A DNA stretch of 64,000 nucleotides from contig NC_133663.1 of the NCBI RefSeq assembly GCF_037893015.1, forward strand, positions 1,712,878-1,776,877, given 5' to 3'. Under the pieces are notes generated by a model, which saw only the letters and a program-made list of their open reading frames with translations, did no database searches and was not told where the DNA came from. This stretch comes from Macrotis lagotis. Its lineage: Eukaryota > Chordata > Mammalia > Peramelemorphia > Peramelidae. The position numbers and the translations under genes are program-made. How positions within the stretch are numbered: position 1 is the first letter of the stretch; every line of letters starts with the position of its first letter. Below are positions 34,801-46,800 of this stretch, piece after piece.

Positions 34801-37800
34801 GCTCTGTCCCCTTCACTTTTTAAAACCATCCCAAAAATAATAAATTCACTTCTACACCCTCTTTCTCTGTAGAATCCTTTTAACTGTCTTAATAAGTGAC
34901 AAAATTCTTGGAAGTTACATGTATCTTCTTCATATATAGAAATGCAAACCTTATTGAATCCTTTATGATTTCTCTTTCCTGGTTATGCTTCTCTTGGATC
35001 TTGTATTTGAAAGTCAAATTTTCTATTTCCCTGTGGTCTTTTCATTAGTGATACCTGGAAGTCCTCCATTTCATTAAATATCCATGAAGATAATAGTCAG
35101 TTTGTTGGGTCCATGGTTCTTGGTTGTAATTCTAGCTCCTTTGCCTTTAGGAAGACATTTCAACCCCTCAACTCCTTTAATTCAGAAGGTGCTGCATTTT
35201 TCGTGATCCTGGCCATGGCTCCATAATATTTAGGTGGTTTCTTTATGACTGCCTGAAGTATATTTTTTTTGACTGGCCAGCTCTAGAATTTGGCTATTCA
35301 TATTCCTAGGGATTTTCATTTGAGAATCTCTTTCAGGAGGTTATTGGTGGATTCTTTCAATTTCTATTTCCCATCTAGAATTCAGATATTAGTGCATCAG
35401 CTTTCCTTGATACTTTCAAGGAAAATAATTTTTAGACTTTCAGGAAATTCAGTCATTTTTAAATTATCCCTCCTTGATCAGTTTTCCAGGTGAATTGTTT
35501 TTCCAGTAAACTATTTCATATTTTCTCCTACTTTTTCATCCTTTTGACTTTGTTTTATTGTTTCTTGGTATCTTGTGGAGTCATTAGCTTCTGCTTGACC
35601 AATTCTGATTTTTGAGGAATTGCTTTCTATAGTGAGCTTTTGGACCTCTTTTTCCATTTGACCAGGTCTGATTTTTTTTTAGATTTTAGATTTTTGCAAA
35701 TGGGGTTAAGTGGCTTGCCCAAGGCCACATGGCTAGGTAATTATTAAATGTCTGAGACCAGACTTGAACCCAGGTACTCCTGACTCCAAGGCCAGTGCTT
35801 TATCCACTGCGCCACCTAGCCGCCACCCCCCCCAAGTCTGATTTTTAAGAAGTTCTTTTCATCCTTTTACTATTAGACAAATTCTGTTTTTTTTAAGGTG
35901 TTTTTTTCTTTCAGTGTTTTTAGTGTCTCTTTTTCTAAGCTATTAGTTCAGCTAGGGCACAATGGATTGAGCACTGGCCTTGGTGTCAGGAGGATCTGAG
36001 TTCAAAACAGCCTCAGACACTTAATAATTACCCAGCTGTGTGACCTTAGGCAAGTCACTTAATTGTAATTGCCTCACATCCAGGACATCTTTAGTCATCC
36101 TGATCCGTATCTGGCCACTGGACCCAGGTGGCTCCGGAGGAGAATATGAGACTGATATGAGACTGGTGATATAGCCCAGCCCCCCCATTCCAAACCAATC
36201 CCTGTTCTTGTCATGTCCGAGAATAAAGGACAGACAACAAGAGCAATAATTCTTTTTTTTATAGTTGTTTTGCATCTCCTTTCTTTCCCCAATTTTTCTA
36301 CTACCACTCTTTGCTCTTTCTTCAATGTTTCCTGTTATTCTAGACTTGGGTCCAATCAGCATTGTTTTTGAGGCTTTGCTTGTAGGTTTTGGGTTTTTTG
36401 GACATTTGTTGTCATCTTTGGAGTTTATGTCTTGGTCTTCCCTGGCATCAGAGTAGTTTTTCTATGGTCAGGTTCTCTTATTGTTGTGGCTGTTTGCTCA
36501 TTTTTCAAGGCTATTTCTTGACTTTGAACTTTATGTTAAAGTTGGGCTCTGCTTACCTGGGGGTGGGGAGGCACTGTACAAAGCTTCAGGATTTTTAATG
36601 CTGCTATTTCCAGAGCTTCTTTGGGGGGGGGGGGGGACCTATGTTTTCAGTGCTTCTGAAGGTTTTGTGATCTAAGGAGAGGTGTGGACACTACTCTCTT
36701 GATTTGCGTATTTGCGTTCTGGTCTTTATCCAGCTAGAGCCCCTGTTCCCCTGCACCAACAAGCTCTAGTCTCCTAATGGCCCAGAATCTGAGCTAAAAG
36801 TAGGCAGAGGCTGTGGAGCCAGGGCCAACCCTGGGGTGCCCGGTCATCTCCTGGGACCAGCTCCCCTTTGCTGCCACTAGAAGCCCCACACCAGTGACCC
36901 AGCCCTCTCCTGCTAGCCTCCGGAGTCACCTTGGGTTGGAAACACATCTTGCCCCAACCTCTGCCATCTTGGCTGTGCCCTCAACTCACCTTCCTTGTCT
37001 CTCAGAGACTCTGGGATGTCAGTTCCCCTCTTCAAGATTTTTGTCCCTTTGACCTGGACCCAAACATCACTCTTGGTCAAACCCAGAGCCTGCACCATCC
37101 CTTGGAAGTGAAATCACCAGTAAAGTGGCCCAAGGTCTTCCTTGTGCACCCCCAGTGGGGAATGGTCAGGCTCCCTCTGCCTTGTCTCTTTCTTTCCAGG
37201 CAGCTCCTTTGAGTAAGTGGTAGTCTTGCTGTCCTCGCATCAGGGGATGGGGGTCAGGTAGATGGGCATATAGCAGGCATTGTATAAAGGTGGCTGCAAC
37301 TCACTTTTAGTATTCTGGGACAAAGTTGCCTTTCCTTTGAAGTCATCCAGGCTGGTCCAGGCCCTCCTGTTACAGGGACTCAGACAGATTGGGGGTTGGC
37401 ATTACTTGAGGATCTACTGAGACCCCTCTAATATGGGGGCCTCCTATGCCAGGTGTCTGGAAGGCTTCAGGTCAGGCTGAGCTTGTCAAGAGCCTCAGCC
37501 CTGATGCTGACTGCTCGTGCCATCTTGGCAAAGGAGGAAGGAAAGAGGCCTCTGCTGGTGCCTTGGTTTCCTCTTATGTAGTGGCAATGCCAGTGGGCAT
37601 TCCTGGCAGCACTTGGCATTGCTACCTTCACTGGAACCTCACAACTACCTAGGGTGGAGTAGAATCTAGAGCCTCGTGGCTCTGGGGGCCCACTAAGGCT
37701 AGGATGCTATTGCCTTGATGCTGTCTGTAAGAGAACCCATTTTTCCATAGCACCCTGTGTTGTAATTGGTTCACATTAGTAGATGGGGTCCTTGGGAGAG

Positions 37801-40800
37801 CGGGCTGTGCCAACATCAGTGAATCCTGAACTTGAGGGAAGCGTGTCCTCTCCATCCCCTGGACCTGAGGAGGGACCAGGGGCTTGGATAGGTACGAGAG
37901 AGCCATATGGTATGGGTCACGGCTCTGGCACTGTGACCAGAGAAGGTGTCTGGAATGGTCTAGAAAGAACGAACAGATGGGTGAAACCTGACAGAAAGTT
38001 CAGGTCTGGGGTAGAGTGTGGGCAGGGGCTCAGTGATAGGGATTCCAGGGTCCCCTCCTCCTGATGACTCCCTGCCCCTGGGGCATTGTGGGGGGTGAGG
38101 TCATCTGATGTTCACCTACCTCCTCTCAGGTGGGGTGAAGCCAGAGGGCCACGAGGACGACCACGAAATGGTGAATATGGAATACGCCTGTGACCACTGC
38201 CAAGGGGTGATTGTTGGCCGCAGGATGAACTGCAACGTGTGTGAGGACTTTGACCTCTGCTATGGATGCTACTCGGCCAAGAAATACTCAGACAGGTACA
38301 TCCTGCTGGCTCCTGGGGTGGGGGCAGTTGGGTGGGTGTGGTCAGGCCCCCAGCCCCAGCAGATGGGTCTTTCTTTTGCAGCCATCTGCCCAGCCATGGC
38401 ATCACTGTCTACCCCATGGTGACAATTCGCACCAGTGACCGGCAGAGGCTCATCCAGCCCTACATCCACAACTATTCCTGGCTGCTCTTTGCAGCCCTGA
38501 CTCTCTACACCTCCGACCTGGCCAGTGGAGGCGAGATACAGGGGGAGAAGCCGGACTCTAGGGCCCAGCAGGCTGCCGCCGCTTTGCAGGGTCAGTGCTT
38601 GCAGCTCATCGGAGACTGCCTGGTGAAGGCCCAGCGGGCAAAAGGTGAGTCTTGCCTTCCCTGACCTCAGGGCCCTGGCCTCAGCAGCATGGCGTAAGGG
38701 TGCCAATGTCCAAGTACAGCCATTGGAGTAGTGTTTGGAAAGAAAGGGGCCCCAGGATGAAAACCACCAGAGCGTTTCTGGGGGTTGGAGAGGCAGATGT
38801 GAGCCCTCTCAATCAGAATCCTGGGCATTGGTACCCAGGCCTTTGCTCATGTCATAGGTCTCTGGGAGGTGGGGTCCTTTGAAGCCCCATAAGCATAGAA
38901 AGTAGACTTTGGGGGGACATCCTTTATCCCCATTTACAAATAGTCACTGCTGGTGAGACAGGCACAGCAGATACATATGCACAATTCTGATGGGAGTCTG
39001 TGGGGCAGAAGGGTTAGCCAAGACCATTTCCTCCTGTGAAGAGGGGAAGGGAGGAGACTGGACAGCCAGGAGGTTTGGGGGGGATGGGGAACCTAGCCTT
39101 TCTGCTCCTGGGTTCCTCCATCTCTCGCTCTTCTCTGTGTGTGGCCAGGGGGTGGGGACTCATTCCCAGAAAACAAGATGGGCTGTGTCAGCTCTTCTCG
39201 AGATGGTGCTGTTGAGACGGTGGAGGAGAAAGCTGTAGAGAAGATGGACAGGGTGGGCCACATGGCAGTGCCCAGCCAGGTAAGCCGGGCACTCCTCCTT
39301 GGGGCATCTGTCTGGCAACAGCACCAGCCCCCAAAATGCTGTCTCAGAATCCAAGGGGTGCTCAGGGTGCAGAGGGGGAACTGGTCCTTGGACCTTGTGG
39401 CTAGATGGTGCTGTGCTGGCCAGCTGGGGCGCCCAAAGGAGCTGCCTGAGGAGTGAGAGACCCTTGCCACTGAAGCCGTGGAAGGATGCTATCCTAGAGA
39501 CTGCAGCCCCTCTAGTCGTTCAGGCTCCTTGACTGGAGCCCTCCTTTGACTTGCACTCTCCTCATTTCAGGGCCAAGGAGACATTAGGGATGAAGGCCTC
39601 TTGTCAGGTGGCGGTAAGGCTGCTGCAGAAAACGAAAGTTTGTCTTCAGTGAAGGCACAGTTGGGCCGAACCTCCCCAGGCTCAGAGGCGGTCCCCGAAG
39701 GCTCTGCTGTCTCTGGGCTCCCAGGTAGAGCTCATTCTTTTGCCAGGGGGCACAGGCAGAGGCCCATCTGTTGCATAACAGGCACCATGGACCTTACAAT
39801 CTGTGGGGGAAGATGGGGTGCACCTCTTCCAGTCTGTACAGAATTGAGCATGAGCAGGCCTTGAGACTCAGGTACAGCTCTGAGCAGGACAGGAAAAGGT
39901 CACCTGGGTGGCAGACAAGCCAGGTCCACCCCACCCTGATCCTTCCCTTGTTGGGGGGTGGGAATCCTACTAATTGGGACCAAGGTCCATTGAGTTTCTC
40001 TGGGCTGCCTGCCACAGGCTCATCTCCACTCTGCTAGGTGTCCATCTTCTGCTACCCTGGCCCTTCTGGCCTAGGCATGCCCCTCTGCCCAGCCCCTGTT
40101 CTCCTTCACTCCCTCTGCCACCTCACTTTCATGCTGCCCAAAGATAAGCCTCCCTCAAAAACCCACACAGCCTTTGTTATCTCCCTGGATCACAGAGAAG
40201 AAAGCCCAGAGGCCTTGAGTTGGATGTCAAGAGAATGATTAAGGAACCCCCAGGTTGTGACCTACAGACTGGTTGGGTCTGGCAGTTGTACCCAAAGACT
40301 ACCTTCTCCCAAGCCCCAATTCCTGCGGGGATGCGCCCTCCTGCCTTGGTCTTGGCATCAGGGAACTCACCTTCCCTCTCCCCCTCTTTCTTCTTCTCCC
40401 CCTTTCCTGGGAGAGAGCTCCCCATGGAGAGAAGGCCTGGTCTCTGCCTCCTGTGATCCCATTAACCTCCGGATCATTGGGTATCTCTGGGGTGCCTGGG
40501 ACTGAGCACATAAAAATGAAGCCATTCCTGCCCCTGGGAGAGGTTGCTCAGATGTCCACGGGTGAGGACGTTCAGAGGTCTCTAGGATGGCGAGGTGGCA
40601 ACAGAGCCTCAGTCCTGGGCTGCTTCCAGAAGCCCTTTTTTTCTTCCATTTCTCTGACTCTGGTTAGTCTGCTCTTCTCTACCCACCTTGAACCCAATAG
40701 GGCCCAGGGCAGCCAGTCTGGGCAGAGTGCTTCTGCCCTTGCTGAGATCCTCTAAGCTCCCTGCCCCTGCCAGACTGTCACTCACAGGTCACCCCAATAA

Positions 40801-43800
40801 AGACTTCAGAATCCTGCCCTGGGGAACCCTCACCACCTACCATCCTGGGCACCCCAGGGCCCAGCTTGCAGGGATCACCCCAACACCAGGATCTGCCTTT
40901 TTGCTCCTGACATTGCAGGGTTGCCAGAAGGCATGTGGGCCCCGGGGCTGTCTCTCTTTTGTTCTTTCTTTTCCTCATCTCTGCCCAGAATGCACCCTCA
41001 GAGTGGGGGATCAGCCTACTCTCCTTCTGGTCCTCCACACTCAATTTATCTTCTTTCTCCCCTCCATTCTTCCTTGTCATTAATAGGTATGTTTAGCCAG
41101 AACAGGCTTCCACCCTGGCTGCTCCCTTACGTCTTGGCTCATTTTAAATTTTGAGTCCACTCCCCCCCCCTTCCCCCCCCCCCCCATTGCCTTTGTCTGG
41201 GGCTGCCTTGACCTCAGAGTCTTGTCTTGGCCTTGCTTTTGTTACTGGGTCTGTTATTCTGCTAATTTGTCCTAGGCCAGGCTTGATACCGCCCCCCCCC
41301 AGGCCCCTTTGCTATTGCTCACCCAGGACCCCAGAACCCCCTACCTGGGCACAGTTGTCTTTGCTGGCTGTTACCAGGTGACTGATCAGCCAGGGATGAG
41401 CCATTCTGGCCTCTGCTCTGCCAGGGCCATTCAGAGGACCTTACTGCCAGGGCCAATCCTGCCTCACCTTGAAGAGACAGGAACTGGTGGGTGTAGTGCC
41501 CATTGACTGAGGGGTCTACCGACCTGCTATTCTCACAAGGACCCCAATGACAACTTTTAGGGTTCATGAGCCCCTTGTGTCAAGCTCTGGGTTTTGGCCA
41601 ACCTCAGTGGAGTAACTTGGATTTTCATATATATCTAAAATTACCTGATTCTTCAATACAGGTACTTTATCTATGAAGACTGTGGAGGAAAAAATTTTTC
41701 CCCCAAACCCTGAGCAAGTGTTTGCAGAATGCTCCCAGAAGAGAATCTTGGGATTGCTGGCTGCCATGTTGCCACCTTTACAATCGGTGAGAACCTTGGG
41801 GTCCAGCAAGGCAAGGGTTGGGCAGTGCAGATGACTGGACAGTTGAAAGTCCTGTCATCCCGCGGGAGCCACTTATTGTTTTCTGATTTTCCTGTCCTAG
41901 GTCCCCAAGGGGCAGGACAGGAGGTCACCCTGAGTTTTAGATTATAGGACTTTGAATGTATGCTGGCCCCGTGTCACTTGGCAGCGTCACATTCGTGGCT
42001 GCTTAGCTCAGCTGCTTGGGAGGAGGGGCCCAGGCGCTCAGGGCTTCTCTGTGGATGGAGTCCTCCCACCCAACTCCAGGAAGCCCCTTTGGGGTTGGAC
42101 TTGGCTGCTTGCTGTGGGCTTGTGGCCTTGTCTGGGGAGATAGAGAGCATCAGGTTTTGAATTTGAAAAAAGTGTTTATTGTGGAAAATGAACGTCTTTA
42201 CACCAACCTGTGGCCTAAAAAGTAACAAATTTGATATGAGTAGCCATTTGGTTTTGGCTTCTAAGAAGTGGTATCTCTGAGCCATGGAAGCTATGGCTTG
42301 GCCCTAGGTGCCCGTCGGCCTTCTTCGCACACACAGATTATCCCATAGGCAGCACCTCTCCCCTCCCCCCCCCCCCTTTTAGTGGTCCGGCTATGGTTCA
42401 CTTTGACTTTTCCTGGGTGTGACCTCCCTTCCCTCTTGCAGGGCTCCACCATCTCCTGGGCAAACCTGGAACATATTCTGCCCCTGATGTTCCAAGTGGT
42501 GATCTCCAACGCGGGCCATCTGAATGAAACCTACCACTTGACCCTCGGCCTGTTGGGCCAGTTCATCGTCCGGCTCTTGCCAACGGAGGTGGATGCCGCA
42601 GTGACTAAGGCCCTCTCGGCCAAACACAGCCTCTTTTCATCAGGGGATGGGTCAGCCGTATCTGAAGGCTGGAAGACCGTCCACCTGCTTTTCAGCCTGG
42701 GGGCCGTGTGCTTAGACAGGTAACCTCTGCTACACACGTCCCCACCTGAGCTTTGTTTGATCTCTCCTGGGGGGTCAGTCTTGTCTGTAGGGAAGAGCAC
42801 TCTCCTCCTGGGGTCCTCCTAGGGCAGATCTTTGGGGAATGGAACTCCATAGCTCATTAGTTTGTGGGAGGCAACGCCGGGCCCCCGGTGTCTGGGGGAG
42901 CCTCATCGTCCTCTCCTGTCTCTCTGGCAGCCGTGTGGGCCTCGACTGGGCCTGCTCCATGGCGGACATCCTGCACACTCTGCACGACTGCCCCCGCTGG
43001 CATGGCGTGGTGGCAGCTTTCACGGAGAACTGCCTGAAGCAGCTGCCCTTCCAGCTGAAGCATACTAACATCTTCACACTGCTCGTGCTGGTGGGATTTC
43101 CCGAGGTGAGACCCCTCTGCCGCCAGTTTTGCACCCTGGCATTGGTCCCGTGTGGGTGACTGGGACCAGAGACTCCTCTGCCTACAGGCGTGTGGAGGAG
43201 CAGGAATCTGAGCCGGGCAATGGTGGACAAAGACTTGAAGAGGAGGAGGTATCTACATCGTCACCACACCTCTGTCTCCTAGGTGCTCTGTATGGGCGCA
43301 CGTGCTGTGTACTTGGACAATGCCAACGAGTCTCATGATGTAATTGTCCTGAAGCATTTCGCAGAGAAGAGCCGGGCTGTCGTTGTGGATGTCAAGACCC
43401 GCAAACGCAGAACAGGTTCTGACCGGTGGCGGGGGTGGGGAGGAGCCCCAGATCACACGTCACAGCTCAAGCATGGGTTTGTGGAGCACCAGCCATGACT
43501 CACATGCAAGGGCACCGAGGCCAGAGACCCTCGTTACTGTGATCTGCCAAGGACAGACAGATGAAGGGAAGCTGGGCTTCCCTGCAGCCTCCCCCCCACT
43601 CTCTGTCTCTCGATGGAGATGGAGATGGAGATGGACGTGGAGAAAATAGAGGGATTGTGATAGGGAGAGATTAGAAAAGACCCCTGGAAGGGGTGGAGGC
43701 AGCCCGCCAGCTAAGCTTCCCCAGGACCAGATGGGGAGCATGGCCCATCCAGAGAGGGCTCACATCACTGCAACCCCCCCACCCACCCTCCAGCGTGGGG

Positions 43801-46800
43801 CAGCAGGTGATGCTCTCTCCTCCTCATTTCAGTTAAAGACTGCCAGCTGGGGCGGCCATGTGGCCCGGACAGCATGGCCTCCCGGACGCCCCTAGGTACC
43901 CACCTACAGTACTTCACCTTCATAAGTAACCACCTGCTGCAGAGCAGCCTGGACCGGGGCTGCCCGGAGGCTGTGGAGGCCATGTGGGTCTTGTCCTTGG
44001 CTCTCAAAGGCTTATACCGAACCCTGAAGGTGCGGAGCTGTGTGTGCGTGTGCATGAGAATGTGTATGTCTATGTGTGTGCACTCATGCTTGTGAGTGTG
44101 AAGATGGGTGTTTGTGAGCTGGGGCTGGCCTGGCCTGGCTGACTGGAGGAGTCATTCCAGATGAGGGACTGTGCTCCTGAACTTGGGTGGGACTGGGGGC
44201 TGTGTCAGCCTTCCTGTGGCCATCCCATGGGCTCCTGGGGGCCAACACTTGTTACCCTTCATGTAGCAGTCGCACGGTTTTGAAGAAATCCAGGCGGCGT
44301 TCCTGGAGTCAGGGTTACTGAAGCTGCTAGTGAAGAAGTGCAGCCGAGGCACTGGCTTCAGTAAAACGTGGCTCCTGCGTGACTTGGAGGTGAGGGCCTG
44401 GAATGCAGCACAAGGCGGGTGTCAGGCTTCCAGTTTCCCAGACAGATGAGTCTGGAGGAGGATGTCTGGTGTTGAGAGTGGTCGGGGCTGGCCCCACCAC
44501 CAGGCTCTGTCTCAGGCAGCCTCGGTGTCTCTCATGGCAGATCCTGTCCATTCTGTTGTATTCCTCCAAGAGGGAGCTGAGCAGCGGAGCCCAGCGGGAG
44601 TCTGGGGTCGGGCCTCCACAGCCAGGCAGCCCTCCGGGGGATGTGGCACCCAACAAGCCTGATCCACTCGAGGGCCTGGATGAGGCCACCAAGGTCTGTT
44701 TTCTGGTAGGTGTCTCCCAGCCCTCAGGCCTATCATCCATGAGACCCATTCCCAGCCAGACCTCCCTTGGTGTCCTGGAGGCTGTGGGCTGGAGCATCTA
44801 GATTAAATAGTAATACATCGGGTGGGGCTTGGGGCTCAGGGGCTGGTGCACCAAGGGAAGGCCCAAGAGCAGCCCTACATATCTGCTTGCCTTTGTGATG
44901 CCTCCCTCTCTCCACCCTCTCCAGGCAGTGAAACACCCTGTCCTGTGGGACATAGGGGGCTTGTCAGGGTCCAATCAGTGGTTCTTCTTTGGTTTAAAAT
45001 GGGAACCCTTGGCAAAGTCCTCTTTCCCTTTTGGATTACCAGAAGGAAGCTGGCCCTAGCTCCCCCTCATGACTCCATCCTCCTCAGCCCCTACTTTTCC
45101 TCCCTCCCTCTTCCCTTTTTCCTCATTCCTCTTTGTCTTTATCCTGCAGATGACTCATGATGCCCTGAATGCCCCCTTGCCCATCCTCCGAGCCATGTAC
45201 GAGCTGCAGATGAAGAAGACAGATTCCTTCTTTCTGGAGGTGCAGAGGAGGTCAGGAAAGCAAGGAAGACAGTGGCGGAAGGGGAGGCAAAGGTGGAGGC
45301 GTCCTACAGCCCTCCCAGACAGGCCCCCTGGGGCTGCTGACATGGGCCCAGCCTTTGGGGAACTAACATTCGAGGTGGGGGAGACATCACACTTATTCTA
45401 GGGATGATGGGGGCCTGCCTCTGGAGACCAGTTTGCAGTGGGGGGGGGGGGGGGGCACAGGTCCAGAGACTGGCTCGGCCACTGAATCCTAATCCAACCT
45501 TCCCTTCCCGGGGTCCCAAAGGTCAGGTGAGCTGACCTTGACTGGCAACCCTGGGTTTTGGGAGGTGCCTCCTGTGGCCTGAGGGATGATGAGGAAGAGG
45601 ACTGAGAGAGGCCAGGGTTTCTCTCCAGGGTGATCCTGTTGAATGAGGTTGTGACACAGCCTGGGTGCATTCTGGCAGCTAGGGCCCTCATTTTACAGAG
45701 GAGACAACTGAGGCAACAGTGATGTAACTTGCCTGGGGTCACCTAGCCAGGAAGTGCCCCAGTTTGGCTTTGAACTTGGGAGCCACTAGCAGTATTGCAG
45801 CCCACTGCCATCCACCCAGGAACATGCACTCTGTTTAAAGGTTCGATGGAGACATAATTACCACCGATGAGAAGATCCGGAGCCTTGCTCAGAAGTGGCA
45901 GCCCCGGAAGCGACTGAGGCTGGAAGAGCTGACTGCCAGAGCTGTGGACACAGACATGATCGTCCTGCCATGCTGGGTAGGTCGTCCAGCCCCTCTGGCA
46001 CTGCTGTGGCTGTGGGCCCCAGAGAGGCAGGATGGGGTCCTGACGGCAGGCTCTGTGTCGGCAGCCCAAGCCTGTGGCCTGCGACCGAGCGACCGAAGAG
46101 TCCGACCCCGTGACCCAGAAACTGATCGCCAGCACTGAGAGTGACCTACAACTCAGCTACGCCAAACAGCGGCGGGCCAAGAGCGCTGCCCTCCTGCACA
46201 AGGAACTAGGCTCTCGGGCCAAGAGTGCCGCACGAACCTACCTGCACCGTGTGAATGAGGCCACGGCTGTCCTCTATGCCAGGCATGTCCTGGCCTCCCT
46301 TCTCGCCCAGTGGCCGGAGTCCACGCCCATCACCACCGACGTCCTAGAGCTCAGCAGTCCGGCCCAGATGGCCTATATCCTGGACATGCTGATGCAGCTG
46401 GAGGAGAGGCCACTGTGGGAGAAGGTGAGGAAGCAGCCAAGGAATCCCCAGTGGGAGGGGACAGTACTTCTGGCGTGGGGTCCTGCTCCCCTCTGGCCAT
46501 GCCCCTCCTGGACCTTTCCGTTATGCCTCTGTCACAGATTCTGCACAAGGTACTCCATGGCTGTGGTGAGGATATGCTGGGCCCCATGGCACTCACGGCC
46601 TGTCACTTCATGGAAGAGCCCGGGACTGCAGTGCAAGTGCGCGAGTCCAAGCACCCATATAAGAACAACACCACCTTCGAGGTATGGGCAGACACAAGGC
46701 AGGGCCTAGAGCATCCAGAGCAGCCTATGAGCCCTGAGGGCAGATTGAGTCTGACAGGAGAGTAGGGAGGACCCACAACAGAGAAGAGGGAGGGAGGCCC

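Larger units (their letters stand above)
34824..36530 (-). repeat. L1-like remnant, antisense, broken by SINEs
   Basis: T-rich sequence with TTTTGACTTTGTTTTATTGT, GAGTCATTAGCTTCTGCTTG, GCTTTTGGACCTCTTTTTCC and TTTATGTCTTGGTCTTCCCT resembles the antisense of L1 5' UTR/ORF1. It is interrupted by SINEs at 35677-35835 and 35947-36240. Family assignment from memory. Confidence 0.5.
33774..38129 (+). other. ZZEF1: ZZEF1 intron 34 (4.4 kb, largest repeat load)
   Basis: Splits the two ZZ fingers. Bases 34640-36530 are a nested cluster of antisense L1-like sequence interrupted by two antisense SINEs and one sense SINE, listed separately. Bases 33774-34630 and 36680-38129 hold nothing recognised. Confidence 0.8.
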
